NCBI GenBank assembly: GCA_963797335.1
Contig: CAWCOU010000006.1
Coordinates: 124,001 to 188,000, forward strand
Reading direction: 5' to 3'
Source of the DNA: CAWCOU01 sp963797335
GTDB lineage: Bacteria > Pseudomonadota > Gammaproteobacteria > JAURND01
Length of the DNA stretch: 64,000 nucleotides
Shown: piece after piece, positions 24,715-34,313 of the stretch
How the letters are laid out: each line of letters starts with the position of its first letter
Position numbering within the stretch: position 1 is the first letter of the stretch
The notes under the pieces: generated by a model
The model's database searches: none
What the model saw: only the letters and a program-made list of their open reading frames with translations
Told to the model about the DNA's origin: nothing
Made by a program: the position numbers and the translations under genes

Positions 24715-26346
24715 ATGGCTGAATCAATGCAGTTTGACGTGTTAATTGTCGGCGGTGGCCCTGCCGGCTTGGCGGCGGCTATTCGATTGCGTCAGCTATC
24801 TCAAGATATCCGTGTTTGTGTGATTGATAAGGGCAGTGAAATTGGTGCGCACATATTATCAGGGGTGGTGATTGAGCCGCGTGCGCTTAACGAATTGATT
24901 CCGGACTGGCAAGACCGGGGAGCTCCTTTGCATACCCCCGCCACGGAAGATCATTTTTTATTCCTCACTAAAAAAAGCAGTTTTCGGGTGCCGAATTGGC
25001 TACTGCCCAAACAATTGCAGAACCACGGTAATTATACGGGGAGTTTGGGTCATCTTTGCCGATGGTTGGCAGAACAGGCGACGGCATTAGGGGTTGAGAT
25101 TTACCCAGGATTCGCTGCAGCTAACGTTTTATACGATCAAGATAACCGCGTCGTAGGCATAGTGACGGGAGAAATGGGCGTAGCAAAAGACGGTTCCCAT
25201 AAACCCGAATACACGGAAGGCGTGGAATTACAGGCTAAATATACCTTATTTGCTGAAGGTTGCCGGGGATCACTGTCTGAGCAACTCATGAAGCAGTTTG
25301 ATTTACGCCACGGCGTTGATCCGCAGACCTACGGCATTGGCATTAAAGAATTATGGGAAATTAAGCCGGAATTACATCATCCAGGCCTTATTCAGCACAC
25401 CGCAGGCTGGCCCTTAAGCAGTGATACTTATGGCGGTTCTTTTATCTATCATCTGGAAAATCAACAGATTTCCGTAGGGCTTGTCGTGGGTCTGGATTAT
25501 AAAAATACCTTCCTTGATCCCTATGAAGAAATGCAACGTTTTAAAATGCACCCCCACATCCGGCCGTTATTCGAGGGTGCGCGGCGCATTGCTTATGGTG
25601 CGAGAGCGTTAAATGAGGGGGGGTTGCAATCCATCCCTAAACTAGTATTTCCAGGTGGCGCACTTATCGGTTGTGCCGCTGGGTTTTTAAATGTTCCTAA
25701 AATTAAGGGCAGTCATACGGCGATGAAATCCGGAATGTTGGCTGCTGAAGCCGTTTACCAGGCTTTAGAGAGCAATCCGGCGGGTGGACAAATACTAGAA
25801 AGTTATCCGCAAGCCCTGCGCAAATCTTGGGTATATGAAGAATTATTCGTAGCACGTAATTTTAGGCCTTTCTTTCGCTTTGGTTTATGGTTAGGCACTT
25901 TGTTGGGCGGCATTGAACTGAAATTATTCAGGGGTAAAACGCCGTGGACTTTGCAGTATAAGCATCGAGATCGCGATTGCACTCGGAAAGCGGCGAATAG
26001 CCAGAAAATCGCTTATCCTCGACCGGATGGTAAAGTGAGTTTTGATCGCATGAGTTCTGTTTACTTAGCGAACATTCGCTATGATGAGAATCAACCTGTG
26101 CATTTGAAGATACTAGACTCCGCGCAGTATATGGCCGTTTCTTACCAAGAATTTGATGCGCCTGAACAGCGTTATTGTCCGGCGGGTGTTTATGAAATAG
26201 TACAAAATAGCGAAGGTATACCTCGTTTACAAATTAATGCCGCCAATTGCGTACATTGCAAAACATGTGATATTAAAAACCCTGGGGATGATATCCTATG
26301 GACTGTTCCTGAAGGGGGAAGTGGCCCTAATTATCCTAATATGTGA
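24715..26346 (+). CDS. Electron transfer flavoprotein-ubiquinone oxidoreductase
   Basis: Membrane-bound ETF-QO, which takes electrons from reduced ETF (from fatty-acid and amino-acid oxidation) and passes them to ubiquinone. 543 residues, normal for bacterial forms. The FAD-binding GxGxxG motif is VGGGPAGLAAAIRLRQ (about 13-28), followed by the acidic end of strand 2 (VIDKGSEIGAHILSG). The C-terminal 4Fe-4S site is seen as YCPAGVYE and, 40 residues on, CVHCKTCDIKNP, giving four cysteines. The quinone region GGLQSIPKLVFPGG is also present. It opens an operon with etfB (12 bases on) and etfA. The gene set makes a complete route from acyl-CoA dehydrogenases to the quinone pool. Confidence 0.96.
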   Translation: MAESMQFDVLIVGGGPAGLAAAIRLRQLSQDIRVCVIDKGSEIGAHILSGVVIEPRALNELIPDWQDRGAPLHTPATEDHFLFLTKKSSFRVPNWLLPKQLQNHGNYTGSLGHLCRWLAEQATALGVEIYPGFAAANVLYDQDNRVVGIVTGEMGVAKDGSHKPEYTEGVELQAKYTLFAEGCRGSLSEQLMKQFDLRHGVDPQTYGIGIKELWEIKPELHHPGLIQHTAGWPLSSDTYGGSFIYHLENQQISVGLVVGLDYKNTFLDPYEEMQRFKMHPHIRPLFEGARRIAYGARALNEGGLQSIPKLVFPGGALIGCAAGFLNVPKIKGSHTAMKSGMLAAEAVYQALESNPAGGQILESYPQALRKSWVYEELFVARNFRPFFRFGLWLGTLLGGIELKLFRGKTPWTLQYKHRDRDCTRKAANSQKIAYPRPDGKVSFDRMSSVYLANIRYDENQPVHLKILDSAQYMAVSYQEFDAPEQRYCPAGVYEIVQNSEGIPRLQINAANCVHCKTCDIKNPGDDILWTVPEGGSGPNYPNM

Positions 26347-26358
26347 AGGAAGGCGAAG

Positions 26359-27099
26359 ATGAAAGTATTGGTTCCTATCAAACGGGTCATTGATGCTTAC
26401 ACCAAACCTCGGGTTAAAACCGATGGCTCTGGTGTGGAAACTCAACACGTAAAAATGGCTAGCAATCCTTTTGATGAGATTGCGTTAGAAGAAGCGATAC
26501 GACTTAAACAAGCCGGGAAAGTGACGGAGATTATCGTGGTTTCAATAGGTACGAACCAATGCCAGGATGTCTTAAGAAGTGCACTAGCCATGGGGGCCGA
26601 TCGCGCGATTTTGGCGGAAACTCAGGCAGAAGTGCAACCGCTGGCCGTGGCGAAATACTTAAAATCACTCGTCGATGAAGAAAGGCCGGACATGGTCATT
26701 ATGGGTAAACAAGCCATTGATGATGATGCTAACCAAACCGGGCAGATGTTGGCGGCCTTGTTGGACTGGCCGCAAGCTACTTTTGCTTCCAAAGTGACAG
26801 TGAATGCTAACAGCGTAGAGGTGGAACGCGAAATTGACGGTGGGCATCAGACAGTCCGTTTAGATCTGCCATGCCTAATTACCACTGATTTGCGATTAAA
26901 TACGCCCCGTTTTGCTAAATTACCGGATATTATGAAAGCAAAACAAAAAAGGCTGGATATTATTCCATTCACACCAGACCCGCCACGTCTGTTGACATTA
27001 AAAGTAGAGCCCCCTCCCCCTCGTAAACCTGGAAAGAAAGTGACCAGTGTCGATGAATTGTTAAACGCTCTTCGCCATGTTGAAAAGGTGATCGCATGA
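26359..27099 (+). CDS. etfB: Electron transfer flavoprotein subunit beta
   Basis: 246 residues, full length. The AMP-binding ETF beta signature region is seen as KQAIDDDANQTGQMLAALL (about 115-133), with the N-terminal KVLVPIKRVIDAY and FDEIALEEAIRLK typical of the subunit. It forms the FAD/AMP heterodimer with EtfA in the cytoplasm. AAGGAAGG precedes the ATG, and the stop overlaps the start of etfA (ATGA), so translation of the two is coupled. Confidence 0.96.
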   Translation: MKVLVPIKRVIDAYTKPRVKTDGSGVETQHVKMASNPFDEIALEEAIRLKQAGKVTEIIVVSIGTNQCQDVLRSALAMGADRAILAETQAEVQPLAVAKYLKSLVDEERPDMVIMGKQAIDDDANQTGQMLAALLDWPQATFASKVTVNANSVEVEREIDGGHQTVRLDLPCLITTDLRLNTPRFAKLPDIMKAKQKRLDIIPFTPDPPRLLTLKVEPPPPRKPGKKVTSVDELLNALRHVEKVIA

Positions 27100-28025
27100 A
27101 ATCATTAGTGCTTGCGGAATACGATGATAACGGACTGAAAAAAAGTACTTATTGCCTCATTACTGCCGCTAAAAAAATAAGCGATGACGTGGCTGTTTTG
27201 TTAGTAGGATCACGCGCCAAAGAAATGGCTGACGTTGTAGCTAAACTAGGAGTCAAAAAAGTATGGGTCAATACCAACGAAGTTTATAACTTTGGGAAGG
27301 CGGAAAGTATTTCCAAATTATTGGCAGAGGTTGGTCAATCATTTACCCATATTTTGGCTTGTGCCTCTAGCTTTGGAAAAAATATCCTGCCACGAACTGC
27401 GGCGTTATTAGATGTCGCCCAAATATCCGAAATCATCGATATTATAGATCCTGAAACATTTAAACGGCCAATTTACGCAGGTAATGCCATTGCCACCGTG
27501 AAATCGCAGGATGTTATTAAAGTCATTACCGTACGCCACACGGCATTTACCGAAGCGGTTCCAGAAGACACAACTGCCCCCATTGAAGCACTAACCCAAG
27601 AGTTCGATCATCCACAAGCGCATTATGTGGGCGATCATTTAAACGTTTCCTCGCGACCCGAGTTGGCTTCAGCACGCATTATCATCTCTGGCGGCCGCGC
27701 CTTGCAAAACGCCGAAACGTTTAAGACCGTAATAGAACCGCTGGCCGATAAACTACATGCGGGTATTGGAGCCTCACGAGCAGCTGTCGATGCGGGGTAT
27801 GTTGATAATGACTACCAAGTGGGACAAACCGGTAAAGTTGTCGCTCCTGAGTTATACATTGCTATTGGTATTTCCGGCGCCATTCAACATTTAGCCGGCA
27901 TGAAAGACAGCAAAGTAATTGTCGCGATTAATAAAGACGCCGATTGCGAAATGATGCAAATAGCAGATTACGCATTACAAGCTGATTTATTTACTGCCAT
28001 CCCAGAGCTAACTGAAAAGCTTTAA
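27096..28025 (+). CDS. etfA: Electron transfer flavoprotein subunit alpha
   Basis: 309 residues, full length. The C-terminal FAD domain shows the ETF alpha signature: GASRAAVDAGYVDND and GQTGKVVAPELYIAIGISGA, then AINKDADCEMMQIADY. It pairs with EtfB and delivers electrons to the quinone oxidoreductase of the same operon. The last codons lie inside a long stem-loop that probably ends the operon. Confidence 0.96.
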   Translation: MKSLVLAEYDDNGLKKSTYCLITAAKKISDDVAVLLVGSRAKEMADVVAKLGVKKVWVNTNEVYNFGKAESISKLLAEVGQSFTHILACASSFGKNILPRTAALLDVAQISEIIDIIDPETFKRPIYAGNAIATVKSQDVIKVITVRHTAFTEAVPEDTTAPIEALTQEFDHPQAHYVGDHLNVSSRPELASARIIISGGRALQNAETFKTVIEPLADKLHAGIGASRAAVDAGYVDNDYQVGQTGKVVAPELYIAIGISGAIQHLAGMKDSKVIVAINKDADCEMMQIADYALQADLFTAIPELTEKL

Positions 28026-28035
28026 AGCTCTGGGA
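28000..28035 (+). terminator. Stem-loop across the etfA stop codon
   Basis: TCCCAGAGCT (28000-28009) pairs perfectly with AGCTCTGGGA (28026-28035) around a 16-base loop that contains the TAA stop. No T run follows, so it may protect the 3' end or serve Rho-dependent termination rather than act as a classical terminator. Confidence 0.5.
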
Positions 28036-28112
28036 CGATATCTTACCGGCTATTCACACCTCTTTAATGAGGACGTAACTCATCATTCGAGAGGGCTAAA
28101 ATGTGTAAGAAA

Positions 28113-29486
28113 TTAGGGCTCAGACGGCTTGCAAATACCCCCACCTCTACCAGATTTTGTCGAGATGCGAATGCAACCTCTTAGAAATGGACTGGTGGCA
28201 CAAAATGATTTTTGGGGATATCTTTGCAGTTCATCAATCAGCGCCGTATCTTTTTTTACTATTTCCCCAGAGTTATGAATAGATTCTTTATCGTCAGTTT
28301 CTGAATGGAAATAGCCGTACTCTATGTCTTTCGCCCATTTATAGATAGGTGTATTGACCAGTTTTAATTTGTCTTCCAATAAATACGAGGAAACGCCGTG
28401 CATGATGTGTCGAATTTCACGTAAATCCTCTAATTTGCTGTTAAATTTTCTGGATTTTGGTGAAAAGACCATTAATGTGGGTACCGCTAAAGAATAATAA
28501 CAAGGATTTTCCATGCTCGTTGTCGAAATATAGCCGGGTTGGATCATGGTGGGTGAATAGCGCAAATTATAGATATCCGTAAAAATCGCCTGAAGGCCTC
28601 TAATAGGGGCGGCAATGCTATTTTGAGCAACCACAAACCCTGGGTAAGTGCCAATGCCGATAGAATAAAGATGTTTCACGGTATCGGTAAGATAAGGGTT
28701 TGGTTTAAGATTTCTTGCTTCTAACGCGCATGAAAAAGCAAAATCGACCATCACCTGATTACGCAGATAAGCCGTTTCGTGCCAAGCAGTTTCTCTCAGG
28801 TATTGACGAAAGAGCTGCCATTTTGGATCGGTTCTGTTTTCCAGCCATTTCCCAGAGAAAAACAGCATATCAACAGCCCAGGGCTCTGGGAACAGCGGTG
28901 ACTGAGAAAGTTCTTTGAATATCTCCCATTGATCGAGAAACTCCTTAGGTACTGAGGAAAATAGATCAAATTCTCGTTTTAATTTTTTGTAAAAAGTGAT
29001 ATCCGATATCTTGGGCAGCATCATGACCGACCGTGCGCCGGCGCTGATATTCCAAATATGGCCGAGATGAGTGGATTGGGAAGATTCAAGGACTGTCCAT
29101 AAAGCGAAAATTTTTCCCGTGGTCATTAAACTAAACGTAACGGCTCGGTTATTTTCCATTAAATAGAGTTCAATGCTGTTATTTAACACTATCCCCATGG
29201 GCATTGTTTGGGCGTACGATAATGCGGATTTAACGGCCGGGTCTAGATCTGGATTGTCAATGGAAAGTAATTGGTGATTTTTACCCGGGAGATGAAGCAC
29301 GCCTTTATCTAGGATTTTGCTGCCAAACGGGTAGCGGGCTTTAATCAGCAGATACTGATCGTCAGGGTCTAGTTTATCAATTTCGTGGGCCAGCGTGGGG
29401 TTAGTCTGAGCCACTTCTGCTCTAGCTTGTTTCCAGGTTAATTTTTCTAAAAAAGGAATGCTCTTTTTTATTGTCGTCTTGGGCAT
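28113..29486 (-). CDS. Uncharacterised protein, 457 aa
   Basis: No family recognised. A soluble protein with an N-terminal Lys-rich tail, mixed alpha/beta composition and many aromatic residues (WHETAYLRNQVMVDFAF; YPGFVVAQNSIAAPIRG). No signal peptide, no membrane span of convincing length, no catalytic motif I can name. The end is basic and Gly-rich (SGRGGGICKPSEP). AAGGA lies about seven bases before the start codon. Its nearest neighbours are unrelated. In this genome type such lone, long, unknown proteins are often effectors, but nothing in the sequence proves it. Confidence 0.65.
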   Translation of the reverse strand: MPKTTIKKSIPFLEKLTWKQARAEVAQTNPTLAHEIDKLDPDDQYLLIKARYPFGSKILDKGVLHLPGKNHQLLSIDNPDLDPAVKSALSYAQTMPMGIVLNNSIELYLMENNRAVTFSLMTTGKIFALWTVLESSQSTHLGHIWNISAGARSVMMLPKISDITFYKKLKREFDLFSSVPKEFLDQWEIFKELSQSPLFPEPWAVDMLFFSGKWLENRTDPKWQLFRQYLRETAWHETAYLRNQVMVDFAFSCALEARNLKPNPYLTDTVKHLYSIGIGTYPGFVVAQNSIAAPIRGLQAIFTDIYNLRYSPTMIQPGYISTTSMENPCYYSLAVPTLMVFSPKSRKFNSKLEDLREIRHIMHGVSSYLLEDKLKLVNTPIYKWAKDIEYGYFHSETDDKESIHNSGEIVKKDTALIDELQRYPQKSFCATSPFLRGCIRISTKSGRGGGICKPSEP

Positions 29487-29964
29487 TGAAGATCCTTAGA
29501 GTAAATCCTTTGACTTCATGTGTAATCACAGAAGAGGCTTACTTTTAATTTTAGTCATAAACTGTGTATATTAATAACACAATGAATATAAATAATCACC
29601 TAAATTTAGAAATTCTCGATAATTGGTTTTAATTATCATAGGGTTATTGAGATTTCATTCTTTCAGGATGCGGTTTTTATCCTAACTATTCTTGGGGCCT
29701 GGTGCTTTATTGGGAATCACGTGGTTCTGCTATCGGAATACTCTGCTCCTTCAGAATAGATCTTGGCTCACTGTATGAGTTATTGATGATTATAAGGTAT
29801 AACTCTTAGCTTAAGGATTTATTAAGTTGATGTGTGATTCGTATGATTCTCACATCTATGCCCAGTGCACAGTGAAAATGCAAACCGCATTTTAAAGTGC
29901 GACAAGGCGATGGGAGGTTTTTAAGAGGAGAAACGTCATTCTCCCCTGAGATAAGTACTCTGTG
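29487..29964. other. Intergenic region, 478 bases
   Basis: AT-rich sequence between two minus-strand genes of unknown function. No open frame of note and no RNA gene was seen. A stem GGAGAA/TTCTCC (29927-29944) lies just beyond the stop of the 203-residue gene and may help end it. The rest shows nothing that I can support. Confidence 0.4.
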
Positions 29965-30576
29965 TCAAAGTCTTTTTTTATTCTCGGATGTAAGTTCACT
30001 AGATGGTTCCGAAGTCACAGGCATGCGGGAACCTCGAGGGGGAGGTAGAAAAGTCTGACTATTAGAATACGATGGAGCTACAGGGTTTTTTGGTTTTGCA
30101 TCTTTATAACTTTTATATGATTTCTGAGTACTCTCTGGAATGACACAGCCATTATTTTTTAGAATTTCCAGGAGACCCAAGACTGCGTGAGCTTTTTGCT
30201 CACTAAAGTTGCGTGGCATTCGCCATCTCTGAACATCCTCTACCGCCCAATTAACGGCGTCATTTATTGTTTCCTTTCCAGATTGTTTTTCCATGAGATT
30301 TGCTAAACTTTTAATGCTTCCCGCATCTCCGTATTTGATAATTTCATACGCCAGTGTTCGGAAGTTATCACTCATTGCTGAGTCTGTACTCGAATCTTTC
30401 GTTGCCCAAAAACGCAAGATGCTCAAAGCATCTAAAGCTGTTCCCGTAGGAGTTCTATCATTGGATTGTTTAAAAAGATTCTTATAGTCTATTGGTATCC
30501 CTTTTTTTAATGAGATCCTTAATCGGCTCTCTTCAAATGACATGATTGATTGCTTTTCTTGCTTATGATCGGACAT
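29965..30576 (-). CDS. Uncharacterised helical protein, 203 aa
   Basis: No family recognised. Residues 1-140 are helix-rich (LSILRFWATKD; KSLANLMEKQSGKETINDAV; KAHAVLGLLEILKNNG), resembling helical repeat or all-alpha domains. The last 60 residues are low in hydrophobics and rich in Pro, Ser and Lys and finish with SEPSSELTSENKKRL. A polar, Glu/Ser-rich tail of this type is what Dot/Icm substrates often carry, so secretion is a reasonable but unproved guess. No signal peptide. GAGAGAAAG lies upstream of the ATG. Confidence 0.65.
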   Translation of the reverse strand: MSDHKQEKQSIMSFEESRLRISLKKGIPIDYKNLFKQSNDRTPTGTALDALSILRFWATKDSSTDSAMSDNFRTLAYEIIKYGDAGSIKSLANLMEKQSGKETINDAVNWAVEDVQRWRMPRNFSEQKAHAVLGLLEILKNNGCVIPESTQKSYKSYKDAKPKNPVAPSYSNSQTFLPPPRGSRMPVTSEPSSELTSENKKRL

Positions 30577-30864
30577 CTTTACTTTCTCTCAGTTACTATG
30601 ATAATGATTTTGTGCTAATATTTTATTAATTTTACCCATTAGAAATTAACACATTATTAAAAAATCAATTTCTGAGATCTACAAGGCGAAAGGTTCCAAA
30701 AATTAAGGACTTACAGAGGGTTTTTTCAAAAAGGATAGGTTTGAAAAGGTATTTTGTGCTCTTGGAAAATCGATATATCACGATCCACAATGATCCGTAA
30801 AATTGATTATTTTTTGGGTCAAAGTGTAAGTATTTGTTTTTAAATAGGATAAGCAGATGGAGGC

Positions 30865-31491
30865 CTAGCTTTTGGGGCGGCCCATTTCAAAGATATTTTT
30901 GGCGGTAACAACGGCGTAATGGTTGTAGCCTAATCGGGCAATGGGTTGAAATTTGGTATAATCGATGAGGCCAGCGTCGGTTAAAATGGTAGGGTTAATA
31001 TGGACCATTTCCACGGTTCCAATCACCATGCGATTAATATTGTTTTTCGTAGGGGTGGGTAGCTGAATCGATTGATAATATTTGCATTCCATCTGAATCG
31101 GAGCATCTTTTACTCGAAATGGTTTGACTAGCAAAGACGGGATATATACCAAACCGCTGTCCTCAAATTCGCTTTGTTTTCTAGGCAAATTGGCAGAGGT
31201 TTGGTTTACGGCTTCTCTTAAATCGTAGGTGGCTATGTTAACCACAAACTCACCGGTTTCTTCTACATTCAGCAAAGTATCCTTCGGTCCTCCTTCAATA
31301 TGGGAATTCATAGCGCAAAACATCACCATCGGTGGTTCATCGCAAACGATGTTGAAATAACTGAACGGCGCTAAATTGGGGATTCCATCGCGAGTTATTG
31401 TGCTTAGCCACCCAATAGGTCGAGGCGTGATGCAGGCTTTAAATAAATTTTTTGGAAGTTCATTGCTATGATAGGTATGCATCTTATCCAC
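30865..31491 (-). CDS. Flavin reductase family protein (FMN split-barrel)
   Basis: 208 residues of the flavin reductase-like, FMN-binding split-barrel fold. The start (FKACITPRPIGWLSTITRDG) and PNLAPFSYFNIVCDEPPMVM are family signatures for FMN and dimer contacts; TLLNVEETGEFVVNI and the final GRLGYNHYAVV-type strand also fit. Such proteins bind FMN and reduce it or protect flavin substrates. An APC transporter lies immediately upstream on the same strand (15 bases), so both are likely one operon; a shared substrate is possible but unknown. Confidence 0.9.
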   Translation of the reverse strand: MDKMHTYHSNELPKNLFKACITPRPIGWLSTITRDGIPNLAPFSYFNIVCDEPPMVMFCAMNSHIEGGPKDTLLNVEETGEFVVNIATYDLREAVNQTSANLPRKQSEFEDSGLVYIPSLLVKPFRVKDAPIQMECKYYQSIQLPTPTKNNINRMVIGTVEMVHINPTILTDAGLIDYTKFQPIARLGYNHYAVVTAKNIFEMGRPKS

Positions 31492-31506
31492 CGTGAAATC
31501 CTTATT

Positions 31507-32781
31507 TCATTTGCGGATTTTTCTATAGATTAGTTCCACTAAAAAAGAAAGGATCAATAAAGCGATCATGGTATATACGGCTAACGGCGCGTGTTGAAAA
31601 GTATAAATTTCAAGCAAAATAAATAATACCAAACATAACACCAGCGAGGTTAATACTAGGGATTTTTTGGCTTGTGTTTGGTCGATAATTTTTAAATGCC
31701 CGGCATTAACGGCGGAGTAAATTAATAAAAAAGCACCACTGCCCATCATGGCGATTCCGGCTAAATCAAAAAACAAAATAAATGCTAGCACCAATAATGC
31801 GGTAATAAGTAAGCCACCCCCTGCCCCGTGCCAACGTTCGCGAACAAACACTTCTGGAAGTTCGCCATCGCGGGCTATCATATAACATACGTTGGCGCCG
31901 CCGAACAAGGTGGCATTGATCGCTGAGGCAGTGGAGAATAAAGCAGCCAAGGCTATCAGCTTAAAGCCAAACAACCCCAGAAATGGCTTTGCCGCTTCGG
32001 CTAACGCGAAGTCCCTGGCGGCGTTAATCTGACCCGTAGATAGGTTGCCTGTGACCGTGATAGCAACGGACAGGTAAATCACAATGACGATGAAAACGCT
32101 TAAGTATAAAGCCCGAGGTAGATTTTCTCTAGGGTTATGCATATCGGCTGCCGTATTGGTCACCAGCCCAAATCCTTCATAACCAATAAATAGTATCCCG
32201 GCACCAAACAGAATATTACCCCAGTGATTCCAATGGTGGGGAGAGAGATGTTCTGGATGAATAAAACACAATCCAATAGCGGCAAAAATCAGTAAGATAC
32301 CGACTTTAATAGCCACAATAAATGTTTCAGCTTTGCCAACGGAGCCAGCACCCAGTAAATTCACAAAGGTAAATAGAATGATGATGCCGCAGGCAATGGC
32401 TTTTAGTAAGAGTTGGGAGGGATGATTGCTGACGAAAGTGGCACAATAGGCCGCAAATCCCTGAGCATATAAGGCAAGGGAAATAATATAACCAATCCAC
32501 ATAAACAGGTTAATGCCACCACTAAGGCTGCCTTTGCCCCAGCCGCGTACTAAAAACTCAACGGCTCCCCCGGCCGAGGGGAATTTAACCCCTAGTTTTG
32601 CGTATGAATAGGTCGAGAACAAGGCAACGATGCCGCCAACTAGAAACGAGACCCACATTGCCCCGCCCGATACTTGCGCCACTACACCCAATATCGAAAA
32701 TATGCCAGCGCCTACCATGCCACCGATGCCAATGGAAATAGCATCTACCAATGAGATTGAATTACTCGTTCGTTCGGTCAT
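31507..32781 (-). CDS. APC family amino acid permease
   Basis: A 424-residue inner-membrane transporter of the amino acid-polyamine-organocation family with about 12 helices. The substrate loop of helix 1 is seen as SIGIGGMVGAGIFSILG, and helix 6 as GAGILFIGYEGFGLVTNTA. Substrate is probably an amino acid. I place the start at ATG 32781 because AAGGAGGAG stands five bases ahead; a further upstream ATG would add 22 residues with no membrane role. The flavin reductase gene follows. Confidence 0.9.
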   Translation of the reverse strand: MTERTSNSISLVDAISIGIGGMVGAGIFSILGVVAQVSGGAMWVSFLVGGIVALFSTYSYAKLGVKFPSAGGAVEFLVRGWGKGSLSGGINLFMWIGYIISLALYAQGFAAYCATFVSNHPSQLLLKAIACGIIILFTFVNLLGAGSVGKAETFIVAIKVGILLIFAAIGLCFIHPEHLSPHHWNHWGNILFGAGILFIGYEGFGLVTNTAADMHNPRENLPRALYLSVFIVIVIYLSVAITVTGNLSTGQINAARDFALAEAAKPFLGLFGFKLIALAALFSTASAINATLFGGANVCYMIARDGELPEVFVRERWHGAGGGLLITALLVLAFILFFDLAGIAMMGSGAFLLIYSAVNAGHLKIIDQTQAKKSLVLTSLVLCLVLFILLEIYTFQHAPLAVYTMIALLILSFLVELIYRKIRK

Positions 32782-33021
32782 CCGCTCCTCCTTGAGATTA
32801 TGATTTGATGATATGCCTCGTTTGAAAATGTAGCATTGCTGGGCCAAGGTTCCTTCAGGGGTAATGTACAGTAGTATATCTCAAAAGCAATAACCATCGC
32901 ACCATCAGTCTTGGGCTGAACGGTTACTTTGCTTTTTCTGAAGGATTGAGTCGATCAAATCGAAACTGATATACTGCAGGGAGATTTTTTATTTCTTTCT
33001 GACCTAAGCAGGTAAGGCAAA

Positions 33022-34239
33022 ATGACTAATGAAAAGATATTAACGACTCTGTCGGAAAGAAAAACCCATGCTATCGTAAGAACCTTACTTTTGTTGATGC
33101 CCATTATTGGGATGGCGGTGGATCTAGTGGCACCCTCATTGCCTGCCATTGCGACAGACTTGCATGTTTTGCCCAGCGTTGCCAAGGGTGTTATTGCTAT
33201 TTATTTGTTAGGGTATGCGCTGGGTAATTTTATCAGCGGTTTTTTGACGGATGCCTGGGGTAGGCGCCAATTACTACGGCTGGCCTTATTTGGCTTTGCA
33301 CTGTCCAGTTTAGCAGCAGTTATATTTCCCACCATCCACGTTTTATTACTAGTCCGATTTTTGCAAGGATTCACCATCGGTGGTGTTGCGGTAATAGCTA
33401 GGGCTATTTATGCGGATATTTTACCTGCCGAAAAACTGATCCGAATGGGGCCATTAATAAGCACCATGTGGGCCATAGGGCCAGTCATCGGTCCGGTGTT
33501 GGGTGGCTATTTGCAATTTTATTTTGGCTGGCAAGCCGGGTTTTATTTTTTTGCATTCATTTCATTCACTATGTTGGTAGCGGTTATCGTGGTTGTTCCA
33601 GAAACACAGATGCATCGCCATGGCTTGGATATTAAAACGATGCGTAAGAACTTAACCGAAGTGGTCCGTAATCGCTTATTTATGGCTTTAGCTATAATCA
33701 TGGGATTAACTTATTCGTTGATCGTGGTCTTTAACACCACCGGGCCTTTTTTGATTCAAACCGAATTCCATAACACGCCCGTATTTTTTGGTCATTTAGC
33801 GCTTTGTTTGGGGTTAGTGTTTTTGCTGGCAACGATTATTTGCCGATCTTTATTAAAGCACTTTGAAACTGAGTACTTGTTTTTAATTTTGATTCATGTG
33901 TTTCTGGGTTTAACGTTTTTGTTTGTCATCGCCAGTTATTTTTTCTCGCAAAGCATGGTTTTAGTAACAGCGGGAAGCATGCTGATGTTTTTTGCTTCTG
34001 GGTTTATTTTTCCGGCCTCGATGGGAAAAGGCATGTCGTTGTTCAGTCATATCGCCGGTACGGCCAGCGCGCTGATGTATCTCGTCAATATACTGCTAAC
34101 GAGTTTATGCTCATTCCTGATGAGTTTCGTGAATATGAGCAACGCTATTCCACTTATGTGGATTTATTTTCTATTAATGGGATTCTGTACAATAATTTAT
34201 TGGTGGTTGATTCATCGTTCACCTCCGCCCCTTAGATAA
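33022..34239 (+). CDS. MFS transporter, Bcr/CflA-type drug efflux
   Basis: A 405-residue, 12-helix major facilitator. Motif A is seen as GFLTDAWGRRQLL (loop 2-3), and the Bcr/CflA-like VDLVAPSLPAIATDLHV of helix 1 and the antiporter motif C-like AIGPVIGPVLGGYLQF (helix 5) mark it as a proton-driven exporter. The first 20 residues are polar. It is the mirror neighbour of the APC gene, from which it is divergently transcribed. Substrate unknown. Confidence 0.9.
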   Translation: MTNEKILTTLSERKTHAIVRTLLLLMPIIGMAVDLVAPSLPAIATDLHVLPSVAKGVIAIYLLGYALGNFISGFLTDAWGRRQLLRLALFGFALSSLAAVIFPTIHVLLLVRFLQGFTIGGVAVIARAIYADILPAEKLIRMGPLISTMWAIGPVIGPVLGGYLQFYFGWQAGFYFFAFISFTMLVAVIVVVPETQMHRHGLDIKTMRKNLTEVVRNRLFMALAIIMGLTYSLIVVFNTTGPFLIQTEFHNTPVFFGHLALCLGLVFLLATIICRSLLKHFETEYLFLILIHVFLGLTFLFVIASYFFSQSMVLVTAGSMLMFFASGFIFPASMGKGMSLFSHIAGTASALMYLVNILLTSLCSFLMSFVNMSNAIPLMWIYFLLMGFCTIIYWWLIHRSPPPLR

Positions 34240-34313
34240 ATTGGCAACTTAATTGGCTATTTATCTAAGCTGCAAACATAACCTTATGATTAAACGTCAA
34301 GTCACCTGATAGA

